64,000 nt of DNA, from positions 29,535,859 through 29,599,858 of the forward strand of contig OW121858.1 of the NCBI GenBank assembly GCA_933228895.1, read 5' to 3'. Source of the stretch: Platycnemis pennipes (Eukaryota > Arthropoda > Insecta > Odonata > Platycnemididae). This document shows positions 41,610-53,581 of this stretch, one piece after another (position 1 is the stretch's first letter; each line of letters opens with the position of its first letter). Below the pieces are notes generated by a model. The model saw only the letters and a list, made by a program, of their open reading frames with translations. It was not told the origin of the DNA and ran no database searches. The translations under genes were made by a program, and so were the position numbers.

Positions 41610-42558
41610 GGAGGTTCCACCGTGACTCCGCAATTCAAAAGAACTATTTGTTATTAAATGAATAAATACCGATCCAGGAAAACACCAGTATATGGAAAAT
41701 CATCTACAGTCTGTGGTGACGCATAGTACACAATAATTGTAAGAGTATGATGCTATTACATAGCGCGTTGTAGTTGCATTCTATTTTAATACAAGCTCTC
41801 TTTTGACTCATTTTGACATCGGAACATGACTGACGTGTTGTTGCCACGTTTAATTAACAAAGTGAGAATAAATGCTCAATCCTTATTCTAAAATAGGTTT
41901 AATATTTAATTACTTAGTTTTAAACTATTCCCTTGCAAATACAACTCTTTGTTTTGAATTTTATTACTGTTGACATTTTTGAAAACTCTTTGGCAACAAT
42001 GACGCCGCTACCATTTGGAAACATTGGTATTAATTACACCATGTCAATAACCAATATGAGAATATTTTAATTACAAATAAAATATAAGGACCTTGGTGTA
42101 AGGTATATTCCTTAATTAAGTTAATAAATAGTCTCGTAAGCACGTTCCGCCACAAGTACCGTAGCCAATGATATCACTGTAGCCACAATTTCATGTAACT
42201 TCAGCTTTTCTGATTTTTTTCGAGCCAACATTTATTAATATCAATTAAACAAGTGAGATGGTAACGCGAGCACTTTTTTAAAATGCTGAATTCTACATAA
42301 AATTGCGCATCTTATGTTAGTTTTTCGTCAAGACGACAATTCTCTTTAATTCATTAATCTGTAAATTTTACTGCAGGAGCCATGATCTGCCATATAACCA
42401 CGTAACTATAAAATTGCTGATTTTCAACTTCTTTTTTCTTCAAATATATTATTTAAAGGTCTCATTATTTTATTGCCCATCGATAGAAGGGCCAAAAAAT
42501 GATATGTCCTGTAATTTTCACAAAAATGAAATCTACTTCATAACTCGGTGGAGCCTCC
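41610..42558 (+). mobile_element. TTAA element copy 4
   Basis: 949 bp: GGAGGTTCCACCGTGACTCC at the left, CGGTGGAGCCTCC at the right. TTAA at 41606-41609, and TCAA (one change) at 42559-42562. The interior follows the family with small deletions. Confidence 0.9.
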
Positions 42559-42569
42559 TCAAATAAAAA

Positions 42570-43900
42570 AATTGGTTGGTATGGAAATTTGTGCAAAACA
42601 TTTAAAAAAATGTTCACATTTCTCCATAACATGCTTGTGGCCACGATTTAGATGGCGTAATATACTCTCCTATTTCTCTATTTAACGTAATTTGGACAGA
42701 TGTATTTATGCAATGGTACCACACCACCTTGGGTTTGTCCAATAGCTGCAGTAAGTGGCGTTTAAGATTGAAAATTCAGGCCAAACGTGAAAAATTTCCT
42801 CATCTCTCCATACTTTTCTGGGGCCATCTATGTAATTATTTAGTATTGCCTCTTATTTCGCTGTTGTAGTTACTTTGGAAAGATGTATTTATGTCTTTGT
42901 ACCTTAATCGTTTAGGTGTTGCCCAATAGTTGGAAATTAAGTAGAGTTTAGATTAAAAATTTTGGCAAAACATGAAAAATTATTCACATCTCTCTCCATG
43001 CTTGTCTGAGACCACCATGTTAATTCTTTAATATTATCTCGAATTTCATTGGTTAATATATTTAATACCGATATATTTGTACCATGGCACCACATCGCAT
43101 GGCATTCACCCTGTAGTTTGAAATCAGTCGCGTTAATATTGAAAATTTGGACAAAACATCAAAAATTTTCAACATTTCTCCGTGCATGCTTGGTGCCGCC
43201 ATTCATAATTATTTGATATTGTCTCGTATTTCTCTCTTTATGGCATTTTGGATACATATATTTGTGCCACGGTACCACATCGCTTTGGTTTCGTCCAATA
43301 GTCGCAATAAACTGCGTTTGGATTAAAAATTTTGGACGAAATATCAAAAATAAATTCCACATTTATCCATATTTTCTTGCATCCACCATTTTTTAATTGC
43401 GCAATATTGTCTCGTATTTCACTGGTTAGTTTATTCTGGATCGATATATCTGTGCCGTGGTACGAGAGCGCTCAGGGTTTACCCAGTAGTTGGAAAAATA
43501 GTTTAGATTAGATTGAAAATTTGGACAAAACAAAAATTTTCAACATTTCTCCATACGATTGAGCTCATAATTCAAAATGTTTAATATGAAATAGTGTTTC
43601 ATTTGTTTTTAACAATCTTCGACCCACAAATCTGTGTCGTGTGTAAGATACAATTATAGTAGCACCAATAAGTTGTAATTATAGACAAAAAAATAGTAGT
43701 AAATCAATAATTTACCTTGTTTTTTTCAATATTTGGTTGTGACGGCCATTTTAATTGTTTTTTTGTCTCGCATTTCGTTTATTTGACATTATTTTGATCG
43801 ATTTGAGCGTGTGGCATGGGTAAAAATTATTTTAGTCCCGTGTAAAATTTATAATAAGTCGATTTCGGACCAAAAAAAAATTTAGGGTGAAAAAAAAATT
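42570..43900. repeat. Diverged ~186-bp tandem repeat, six to seven units
   Basis: CACATTTCTCCATA or variants recur at 42615, 42801, 42985, 43172, 43358 and 43542 (spacings 184-187). Units share AAAATTTTGGACAAAACAT, TTTGTGCCATGGTACCACAT and GTCCAATAGTTG. A seventh, weaker unit runs to about 43800. Pairwise divergence is high, so this is an old array. It begins right beside TTAA copy 4. Confidence 0.85.
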
Positions 43901-44045
43901 GAGCATCAAAAAAAAAATTTTTTTAAACATGGCAACGTCGCTATCGGTTTTATCTCAAACCTGCGATAATGTACGTGGCTAGGCTTTCGTTATGCCCAGG
44001 GTTATATTTCCCTGGCTGGTGTAGAGAGAGAGAGAGAGATATGAA
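43901..44045. repeat. A/T homopolymer tracts and (GA)n microsatellite
   Basis: Long A and T runs at 43870-43925, and GAGAGAGAGAGAGA at 44025-44038. Confidence 0.8.
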
Positions 44046-44460
44046 GGAAGAGTTTTCGAGGGCCGCGGAGGATTGTGGGAAGGCTTGAGAGGAATGATGG
44101 GAAATAAAATACGGAGTCGGGGAGGGGGGGAGGTTTTAGTTCCGAGAGTTCTGGGGAGTTATTTTCTGTGGGGGGATGAGGAGAACTCCTTTTTGGGGGT
44201 GGTGTGAGGGGATTTCGTTACTGCGCATGCGCGGACCGTTGAAGGGAATGGAGGGGAGGGTGGGCTGGGGGTGGGGGAGCCGGGGCATCGGAGGGGAAGT
44301 TTCGCAAAGTTGTGTCGTGTGGAGAAGGGGGATGGGGGGTTGGCAGTTTCGAACGAGTTTTCATCCTCCCCTTCCACTGTTTCCTCCCGACTGGTGCTGG
44401 GTCCCTTTGGTGTTGGTGCCGGGCTCACCCGACTCGCTCCGGCGAGGAAAGAGGGAAATT
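44046..44460. promoter_or_regulatory. GC-rich, G-skewed island with NRF1-like site
   Basis: TGCGCATGCGC at 44222-44232 is a perfect NRF1-type palindrome. The surrounding 400 bp are CpG- and G-rich. Frames of 79-123 codons on both strands follow the skew and lack domains. CpG content plus an NRF1 site would suit a housekeeping promoter, but no gene is recognised on either side. Confidence 0.3.
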
Positions 44461-44960
44461 TTCGATCCTGGCGATACATCGATGTTACGTATCGATGTTT
44501 TTCTATATAAAAACTTCGATGCTCCAGCATCGATGTTTTTTTATTAAATAAACATGGCGTCTCTTTTCCTCATTCCACGAGGTCGGTTCGGTTGTGCGAA
44601 TTTCGTTAAAGTGGTACTTCCCGTAATTGAGTCGTTTAGATTAGTTTTATATTGACTTGACGAGCTCAGATTTTCAGGTTTTTCCAGTAGAGAATTGAAA
44701 AAAATATTGCTAAACTATCGATTCATCCGTATCGATGTTTTAAAAAAATAATAATTTCGTCTCTCTTCGCTTAAAAGGTATTTCCGGCAGTTGAGTCGTT
44801 CAGATTAGTTTCATACTGACCTGACGAGTTCAAATTTTCAGGTTTGTCCAGTAGAGAAATGAAAAAAACAATTTCTAAACTATCGATTCATCCGTATCGA
44901 TCTTTAAAAAACAATTAATCATGGCGTCACTCTTCCTCATCCGACGAGGTCAACTCGTAG
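44461..44960. repeat. ~165-bp tandem segment rich in ATCGAT
   Basis: TAAACTATCGATTCATCCGT occurs at 44711 and 44876 (period 165). Each is preceded by GAGTCGTT.AGATTAGTTT and TTTTCAGGTTTGTCCAGTAG. A third partial unit at 44470-44580 has inverted CATCGATG words and ACATGGCGTCTC, echoed at 44933. ATCGAT matches the DREF core. Confidence 0.75.
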
Positions 44961-45690
44961 GTACTTGAACTTTTCGCCAAAGAGGTACTCACCGTTACTT
45001 ACTTACCGTTAGTTACCTAGTTGTTTGGATTTGTTTACTGTCGTCTTGGTGAAAGAAAACTTGACCTTTTATCTTTTACACCCTTATTGAGAAACCTTAG
45101 CTGTTTCGACACTCTCGTGTCGTTGTCAAGGGTGTTCAAGGTGGAATGTAGCACATACAACACAACACAACACATGCTGCTATTATTGCACACGCAACAA
45201 TGTACGTAGTTCAAGTTTCAAGAACGTAATTCTACGACACACCAGTTTTTGAAATGCCAACTTTTTATAAAATTGATCACAACTTTTCTTATATTAAAGT
45301 TATACACTGGAAACTTACAGAGTGTTTGAAAAACATATATAGCTATCATTGTTCAAACGTTGGTTGCAATTGAACGACTTATCATTGATTTACGAGTCAC
45401 CAAAGTCGTCGCTTCGCTCGAACACCGTGAAAAACTGGCACTTTTTACGTTACGACTGTTGTAAAAAACATGAAAATGCGCTTTAAAAATTTATGTCTGC
45501 TACCCTATAACGCAGAATGAAATGAGGAAAATTATGATGTGGCTAGTGTTTCTGTAAGCGTAGGTGTTAATATGTTATTCGTGTTCAAACTCGAGTGCAC
45601 TTAATTTCTGCGCCGACAGTACGTACGTTGTTCATGTGACCGTTTCATCTAGCAATTCTCCATTAAATATCCTAGTTGCACGTCAATAGC
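44961..45690. other. Unassigned DNA
   Basis: 45150-45200 has AACACAACACAACACATG and GCACACGCAACAATG. A 62-codon frame at 45021 has no domain. No repeat relation otherwise. Confidence 0.35.
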
Positions 45691-45765
45691 GCATGTTTGG
45701 CGATCTTCACCCCCTGCCACACACCTTTATGGTGGCTAGGAGGGGAATTACGTAGACGTAGATGC
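45690..45765 (+). mobile_element. Solo LINE 3'-end hairpin
   Basis: GCGCATGTTTGGCGATCTTC, ACCCCCTGCCACACACCT, ATGGTGGCTAGGAGGGG, then GTAGACGTAGATGC. The second arm is altered. No LINE 3' UTR is attached. Confidence 0.75.
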
Positions 45766-45919
45766 ACGTTTTTTCTCATCCGTGGCGACGGCCACCTGTT
45801 CCCATCGTTGGGATTGGTTGCGAAGATCCGTCTCGTATCGAAGCAATATATGTATCTTTCGTATATCGACTCTGGGGTCATTTTACTTTTTATTCACATC
45901 TTGATTCGATTGTTATTTG

Positions 45920-46560
45920 AATCTTAGTCCAATTTGACTGTCACTGGAGGTCATTTGATTGGGTAGCACTACAAAAACGATCATAACGGTCAAAAACAAA
46001 AGAATATTTGCTCAGTACTTTTTGATAATGTGCTTTCGTTGCGATGTTAATGATCTTAATTATTATGGGGGCAAAAACAGGTGTCTTCAATATCAAAAGA
46101 CGTTATCAGTGCCATCACAGGAAGCTAATAAAATTAAGTCAGTTTAAAAATGAGTCATGAGCCAATAGTTTTAACAACATTTTAAAAAATTCTGCATTTT
46201 CATCATAACTTTTCGATATTTTCCGATAAATCACGAGGAAAATCTTAGTCCAATTTGACTGTCACTGGAGGTCATTTGATTTGGTAACACTAATCGTAAC
46301 GGTCAAAAACAAAAGAATATATAGGCAGTAGTTTTTGATGCAGTTCTTTCTTTGGGATGTTAAGGATCTTAATTATTATAGGGGTTAAATCATGCGTCCT
46401 CAAGCTCGAAAGACGTTATCTCAGCCATCACAAGAAGATATTAAACTTAAGTCAGTGCCGAAATGAGTCAAGTCCACATTCTATTAACAAAATTTTAAAA
46501 AATTCTAACTTTTCATCATAGGTGTTTAACGTTTTCGATAAATTACGAGGAACATTTAGA
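45920..46560. repeat. 321-bp tandem duplication
   Basis: AATCTTAGTCCAATTTGACT starts at 45920 and 46241. Both units continue through GTCACTGGAGGTCATTTGAT, AACGGTCAAAAACAAAAGAA and GACGTTATC. They differ by substitutions and small indels. No conserved frame. Confidence 0.9.
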
Positions 46561-46711
46561 TATTTTCGAAATGAAAATTATGATCCAACAACATTTGTTT
46601 GTTTAGTAGGCATTTACCTGCTGAATGAACTGAATAAAGATTTTATGTAAGGTTATTTGAGTTGAAACAACATCCAAGGAAGCTATGGACATTCCGACAT
46701 ACCCCTTGTCT
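46561..46711. other. Unassigned spacer
   Basis: Nothing recognised between the 321-bp duplication and TTAA copy 5. Confidence 0.4.
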
Positions 46712-46715
46712 TTAA

Positions 46716-47687
46716 GGATGTTCCACCGTGACTCCGCGATTCAATATCCCGTAAAAGTGCTATTATATGTTATTTTATGAATAAATACTGATCCAGAAAA
46801 ACACCAGTATGTGGGAAATCAATATATAGGGTGATAACACGCATAGTACACAATAATTGTATGAGTATGACGCTGTTATATAGAGCGTTGTAGTTGCATT
46901 CCATTTTAGTACAAGCTCTTTTTTGACTCATTTTGACTTCGGAACATGGCTGACGTGTTGTTGCCACGTTTACTAATACCTAATTTACTAATCCCACTAA
47001 TACCTATTCTGAAATAGGTTAAATATTTTCTTATTTAGTTTCAAACTATTCGCTTGCAAATACAACTCTTGGTTTTGAATTTTATTAATGTTCATATTTT
47101 TGAAAAGTTTGGCAACACTGCCGCTGCTACCATTAGGAAGCATTGGTATTAATTAAACCACATCAACAACCAATGAAATTAAATTTCATAAAATATATAA
47201 GGAGGACCTTGGTAAGGTATATTCCTAAATTAAGTTAGGTAAATTAGTTTCGTAAGCACGTTCCGCCACAAGTACCGTTGCCAATGATAACAACATACTG
47301 TAGCGCCACTTTAATGCAACAATTGTTTTTTTCTGATTTAATTTCGAGCAAACATTTATTAATATTAGTGAAACAAGTGTGGTAAGGTCAAAACTTTTTC
47401 GCAATTCTAAATTCTACATAAAATTGCGCATATCATATTAGTTTTTAGTCAAAATGACATTTCTCTTTACATTATTAATCTGCAAATTTTACTGCAAGAG
47501 CCATGCTCTGCCGTATAACAAACATGATATAAAATGGCTGATTTTCAACATCTTTTTTCTTCAAATATACTATAATTGATGGAAAGGCCTCATTATTTTA
47601 TTGCCGATCGATAGAAGGGCTAAAAAAATCATGTGTCCTTAAATTTTAAAATAAATGACATCTACTTCATATGCCAGTGGAGCCTCC
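46716..47687 (+). mobile_element. TTAA element copy 5
   Basis: 972 bp: GGATGTTCCACCGTGACTCC to CCAGTGGAGCCTCC. TTAA at 46712-46715; the right site reads TTGC, so that duplication has decayed. Full-length family interior. Confidence 0.9.
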
Positions 47688-48350
47688 TTGCGGTGATACG
47701 ATAATACTTGGTGCAGTTAGCTGTTTTTTGTTAAATTACCTTGTGGAATTTTTGTCGTATTTGCAAAGGATATGTACTTTTAACAGTACTTCAAGACTTA
47801 TCGGTTAATCATATTTTTTCCCGGTGTGTGCAGACAATACGATCATTTACACGCCGCGGTATACATGAAGTTTTAATTCAAACTATTTTAGGTAGTACAG
47901 GATATTATAATACTCTATTGTTGCACGTACATTCATATGAACTTCATTTGATGGAGATTAAATTGCTTATTATCTTGTGGTAGAGGAATTATTCCCTTAA
48001 AGATTAATTTCTGGATGTACCACTCCTAATTTCTACCTCAGGAATTGTTATATTCGATTGTCAATTTTTTTCTTGACTTAAACCTAAATACCCTGACTAA
48101 AAATGGAGTTAGAACGTCTTAGATATTGTTCCATTGTAATCAGCCCCAGTAATCTTTCCCTGAAAGACATTGGACTGAATACGTTGCACTTTTTTTAAGT
48201 TAGCTTGGTATTTTAAAACCCACGTACAATACCATTGGTTTGGGGGCACGAATTAAATAGGTGTTAGCAACGCCAAAAAAATCAAAATTCCGATGATTTA
48301 CTAGAAAAAAATGAAAATTTTCGTAAAAAAAATGACTATTAGAGCGTGAT
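47688..48350. other. Unassigned DNA
   Basis: An 80-codon plus frame at 47741-47983 (starting MWNFCRICKGYVLL) has no clear domain. No repeat relation seen. Confidence 0.35.
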
Positions 48351-49070
48351 AAAATTGTTATACGGAGTTAGCCTAGAGTTTTATCCTTCAAATGACGTAA
48401 CAACAAAAGAGAAATTATGATATTTGATTATTTTGTTGAATGAAGAAGACGTCGTTGCATTTTCAAATATGGTCAAAGAAATTTACCCTAATGCAAAAGG
48501 ATTATTGTCTTCAGGAAACGAACCCGGGTCTTTACGAATTAATGACCAGTTTTCCTGGAGCCTTAAGGCTTCTAGGAAGACGCTGCATTTCACAGCATCT
48601 TTCTAGGAATAACCATTACCTAGATATGACCTCACAAAGCCTATTGAATGAAATAGACCTTGGCAACGCCCGAAGAAATTCCCGAATTTCGATAAATTAA
48701 CAAATAAAATGTACGTTTTCGTCAAGAAATATCTATTTATGGGTAAGAAAATCGCAAGTAGAAGAAGGTCTAGAGTTTTATACCTCCAATAAAGCAAATA
48801 AGAAAGAGATTGGTTGATATTTGGTCATTATATTGAATGATTGTACAAGACTCTACATTTGCAAAAATGGTCAAATAAAGTTTACCCTAATGTAATAGCA
48901 TAATTGCCTCCAGTAATAGAACCCGGGTCTTGACGTATTTGTGGCCAGTTGTTCTAGAGCCCTAAGGCTTCTAGGAACACGTAGCAGAACACAGCATCTG
49001 TCTAGGAATAACCGTTTCCTAGATAGAGGCGCACAAAGCCTGTCAGGAACAAACATCAGTCCCGTATCAC
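48351..49070. repeat. ~399-bp tandem duplication
   Basis: TAAGGCTTCTAGGAA occurs at 48564 and 48963. Both copies share GGTCAAA.AAA.TTTACCCTAA, GAACCCGGGTCTT and CTAGGAATAACC. Divergence is substantial, and neither copy keeps a long frame of the other. Confidence 0.85.
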
Positions 49071-50580
49071 TTTGATGTAGCGTAAATACACCCTTTAGTT
49101 AGATTGGGGTTTCAACAAGTTAAATATAACTCACTTTTAAGTGCTTATTCTGCACTTAACGTGGAATTGACCTTATCGACTCCGATAAAAATATTTTTAT
49201 GAACAATTTATGTAGGTCAAATTTTGTTACCTATTGGAAATCATAGTTTTTTCAATTTAGGGTTTAAGATACCTTTGATTTTAATTTCATAGATATTATC
49301 GAGGTATATTTAACGTATCGGTAAATTTTTTGCTTTTATGACATTTTGGATAAAAAAATGAGACAGTAGTTCAGGTAGTAATCAACATCTCAATCAGGCA
49401 TCAAATGCAGGAATTGGTTTTGTTATTTTAAGATATCAAAATCCAATATATATTATAACATACTGGGTATGTTCTAATATAGGTTGGATAGGTAGATAGA
49501 TTTTATTATTCTCTTAGGGCGTACCTTGTAAGGATAAGGTCATTCAAATAGGGAACAGGTTGCTTTTAACATATTCTTACACACATTCAACATAGCAATT
49601 AAAAATACAAAAACCTCATCGATTTTCAGTGATTGTAGGGTACAAAAATCATTAACAACATTTTTTTTCCAATTTGTTGGCAGTTAACAATAATTAGCAA
49701 TTATAATTACGAAAGCACGTCATTTCAAGTTCAATACCACAATAAATGTACATGGTGACAAGACGGTGTAATGTATTGTAATAACTTTCCTACTTTTATG
49801 TAACTCACACATATTATTATGCAGTTTTTACAATGAGGACTATTGTTATTTTACGCGGATTGAATTTCTAATTTTAATCATTATAAAATTCCAAGAAATA
49901 TTTGTGCCTTATCGTTAAAAAAGCATTCAACAAACGAACTTTGTTTTAAGACTGTCAACTAGTTCCAACATTTTATTGAGGTGATATGAAAAGAGTGTTG
50001 GAAAATAGTGTTTTTTTCCACGAGATATTTTGTGGGCTTCTGCTATCGAATCTTGTGCATTGAAACAGTCCCATGAAGTATTTTCTTCTGTTTCCCACCA
50101 GTAAACACATTAGGTTGTTGAGCTAAGGGGTTATGTGTTAGTCCAGGTGAAATCTGATGAATGAATAAATGTTTCTGTGGAGCCTGGCATTCAATACACT
50201 GTGTAGTTCAGGCCCTAGTATGGCCCTTCTATGGCCAAACATAACCAACAATCAACCTTCGGGAATATAAGGAAAGGATATTAGTATTGCCCTATCATTT
50301 CTGTTATAAAGTTCTTTTGAACATTGACTTGGGTAAGTATAGGACTCTTGATGCTTTGTTTAAAATACTATCAACCTGACAGTACCAAGACTTAGTGTAG
50401 GAGAAAGATTTACCGTCAAATTTTCTAAATTTCTCGTTAAAGGCCGTGTAATATTCTCAATTACGAATTTCGGGACGTCATCGAAGTCAATTTCTTTACT
50501 GATTAAGATACTACCGGAGCAAAAATTGGATGTTTCTTTGTTATTCTTAAGATTGGATGATTAATGTTAAGAAGAAGGAA
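49071..50580. other. AT-rich unique DNA
   Basis: About 1.5 kb with frequent stops in all frames. No RNA gene, repeat unit or promoter pattern stands out. Confidence 0.45.
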
Positions 50581-50584
50581 TTAA

Positions 50585-51550
50585 AGGAGGTTCCACCGTG
50601 ACTCCGCGATTCAAAATCACGTAAAATGGCTATTTGTAATTTAATGAATAAATACCGTTCCAGAAAAACGCCTATATATGAAATACCATCTATACGGTGA
50701 TAACAAGCATAGTACACAATAATTGTATGAGTATTACGCTATTGTATAGCGCGTCATACTTGCATTCTATTTTAATACAAGCACTTTTAACTCATTTTGA
50801 CTTCGGAACATGGCTGACGTGTTGTTGCCACGTTTAATTTACAATGTGAGAATACATTCTCAATTCCGCTAATGCGTATTCTAAAATAGGTCCAATATTT
50901 TCTTACTTAGTTTTAAACTATTCCCTTGCAAATACAATTCTTTGTTTTAATTTTGTTATTATTCAAATATTAAAAATTGTTTGCAACAATGACGCTGCTA
51001 CCATTTGGAAACATTGGTATTAATTACACCATGTCAATAACCAATGAAATATTTCAATTACATAAGGAATATAAGAAGGACCTTGGTAAGGTATATTCCT
51101 TAATGAAGTGAGATTAAATAGTCTCGTAAGCACGTTCCGTCACAAGTACCGTTGCCAATGATAACAACATACTGTAGCGCCACTTTCATGTAACTAAGGC
51201 TTTTCTGCTTTTTTTTGAGCAAACATATATAGATATCAATTAAACAAGTGAAATGGTAAGGCCCGCACTTTTTCACAATGCTAAATTCTACATAAACTTG
51301 TGCATCTTATATTAGTTTTTCGTCAAAACGACTTCTCATTACATTCAATCTGCAAGTTTTATTGCAAGAGCCATGCTCTGCCGTATAGCTACGTAATATA
51401 AAATGGCTGATTATCAACGTCTTTTTTCTTCTAATATATAATTGATGGAAAGGCCTCATTATTTTATTTCCAATCGATAGAAGGGCCAAAAAATTGTGTC
51501 CTGAAATTTTCACAAAAATGACATTTATTTCATAATTCTGTGTAGCCACC
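50585..51550 (+). mobile_element. TTAA element copy 6
   Basis: About 966 bp: AGGAGGTTCCACCGTGACTC (one extra A at the left end) to TGTGTAGCCACC. TTAA at 50581-50584 and 51551-51554. The right inverted repeat carries a change (TGTAGCC for GGAGCC). Confidence 0.9.
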
Positions 51551-51554
51551 TTAA

Positions 51555-52440
51555 GATGGAGGGAAAGAAAATGTTATTCTCTTTGGAAACGAAGTTAATC
51601 TGTAAATGTTTTTTTGTTGATTGTTACGATCAATCGAACCTGGAGCTTTCGAATGTTATTCGTTCATTACTTACTACTAATACTGATACTTAAGCCAATA
51701 CTAATTCCTTAATATTCACGACTAAATAAGATTTTAATCAGAATCATCGTAAACTAACCGTTGCTGGAGCGACGTGGGATAAATAGAGAACATTTTCTAT
51801 GGTGAAACATAATACGAACGACAGTCATCTTTTATAAACAGTAATCGTCTCCTAGGTAATGCAGAGTTCAATTATTCACATATCCAATTTTAAGGCCAAA
51901 TTTCTTCTTTTTTATTCTACTTGATAAACAACTGATATCTGTCTAGAATCGGTAAAAAAAAGTCTTAAAGGTTGGAACATTATTTTGTGAGTTAACACAT
52001 ACTTCATCAAGTGACGTCTACGTGATGCTACAAGAAGAATCTTTTTAAATTCCTTTGTTGTTTCTTGTGTAATTAAACGAAGGATTTAAGGTAAGGTAAG
52101 TAATAAGGGTAAAGATGTACACAGTACTTTACTGTCATAGTTTTGTGATTTATTATAATTCTTGGATTACTGTTTATGGAGGAAATTTCAAGTCCGCTAG
52201 TGACACCAGTTAGGAGCAACAAAGGTTGCGAATTTCCAAAGCAACCGTTAGGTCAAATGGTGATTATATTTAGATGGAAACCGCATGTATGTTTTATTGT
52301 AATGCGACAGGAAGGTTCTAAAACGGTAACAATTTAGAAATGGTTTAATTTAGTATTGGATTTGGTTTAATTAAGTATTTTTTCTCAACGCGCCCGAAGC
52401 GGCGAAACGGTCACTGCAACAATGTGGAGGAAAGTATTGA
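51555..52440. other. Unassigned AT-rich DNA
   Basis: No coding frame or repeat unit recognised. 52085-52105 has GTAAGGTAAGTAA, a donor-like word without an exon to support it. Confidence 0.4.
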
Positions 52441-52449
52441 TTTTTCGAT

Positions 52450-52610
52450 CTAATACGGAAGATGGTCAAAAGGGGCATTAGTAAAATGGGACCGGGTGGG
52501 TTTCAAAAAATGGTCAAATGGGGTACAAATATAAAAATAAAATGGGACAGGTTTAGTAAACTATAGTCAAATGGGACGCGAACTAAAAATTATAAAATGG
52601 GATCGTGGGC
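52450..52610. repeat. Degenerate short repeats of AAATGGGAC
   Basis: AAAATGGGAC or TCAAATGGG. recurs irregularly (about 52486, 52514, 52543, 52565, 52595). It leads directly into the pyrimidine-rich island. Confidence 0.6.
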
Positions 52611-53581
52611 GTATTTTTCGGGATGGACGCTCCCTGCTCTTCACTTGTCCTCTCTGCTCTTCCGTTTTAATCTCCATCCCCCTGCCGTTCCTTCGTTCTC
52701 CTCACTTCCCTCCATTTTCATATCTCTCTCCTCTTCTCTCTCCCTCTCCGGTGTTCATTTTACTGTTCTCCTCAAAACCCACCCCTCCACTTTTCCTCCC
52801 GGTAATTTCCAACCCCGCCCACCCCCTCCCCCTCTGCTTTTTCCACCCCCCCGACACACGACCCCCTCCTACGCCCCACCAACACAGACTCTATAGTTTC
52901 CAAAAGTTTGACTTCGAGTCCCAACTCACCCCCCTCTTCCCACCCTCCCCTTCATCCCCCTCCCAACCCCCCCCCTCCCCCACCGTAGCCAGGCTACGCC
53001 TCTCCCCGGGAACAGGCCCGCCGCGCGGCGGACGAACTCGGAACCTCTCCGGTCAGCCCAGTCTAAATCTCGTTTCCGTGCGAGACAAAACTCGAAGGCA
53101 CGACTTCTTTCAAGGAATTGTAATCTTCAGCGTCTTGAAGACCTGTTTTTTCTTCCCTTCAATCTTCACCGGTGCCCGGGACAGGATATCTAGACGTTTC
53201 GGCCGAGAGACCTACCTGAACTCTCTACCCGACCCAGTGCTTCATTGTTGCGGAGTTCGCGTTGGTGCTGGTGGCATTGTTGCGTCGGTTTACGGTACCC
53301 ACCCCCGAGGAAGTGGTAGAAAAATTCATTTTTCCCCAAAAAATACTTTTTATTCTCAATCTTTCATTGTTGGAAACGGAGGAAAATACCCTTTTAGAAA
53401 CCCTGAAACGTCTATCGCATCCCAGAAGTTAAACTTGTCCCGTTGCCAAGGTGATGGAGGATGGACCGAAGTTCTTTTGTTTATTTCTCAACGATTTTGT
53501 GATTTCAAAAAAATAATTCAGTGTAGGCAACCCAAAATATTTTTTTGCCATTTTTTTGTTCTTCTTACCCTTAATTTTTAA
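52571..53581 (+). CDS. 336-codon frame over a pyrimidine-rich island, doubtful
   Basis: Longest open frame in the window. Residues 20-140 are S/P/L/F-rich, produced by CTCC/CCCC runs at 52620-52990. The second half is more mixed (SRRFGRETYLNSLPDPVLHC). No signal, domain or conserved motif was recognised. A C/T-rich strand lacks TAA/TAG/TGA simply by composition, so the frame may be chance. Low support. If real, it would start at MGRELKIIKWDRGR. CpG is frequent at 53000-53300. Confidence 0.12.
   Translation: MGRELKIIKWDRGRIFRDGRSLLFTCPLCSSVLISIPLPFLRSPHFPPFSYLSPLLSPSPVFILLFSSKPTPPLFLPVISNPAHPLPLCFFHPPDTRPPPTPHQHRLYSFQKFDFESQLTPLFPPSPSSPSQPPPSPTVARLRLSPGTGPPRGGRTRNLSGQPSLNLVSVRDKTRRHDFFQGIVIFSVLKTCFFFPSIFTGARDRISRRFGRETYLNSLPDPVLHCCGVRVGAGGIVASVYGTHPRGSGRKIHFSPKNTFYSQSFIVGNGGKYPFRNPETSIASQKLNLSRCQGDGGWTEVLLFISQRFCDFKKIIQCRQPKIFFCHFFVLLTLNF

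Noticed and set aside
44159..44551. Four overlapping frames on both strands
   Set aside because: They are produced by a G-rich island lacking stops; composition follows base skew and no domain is present.
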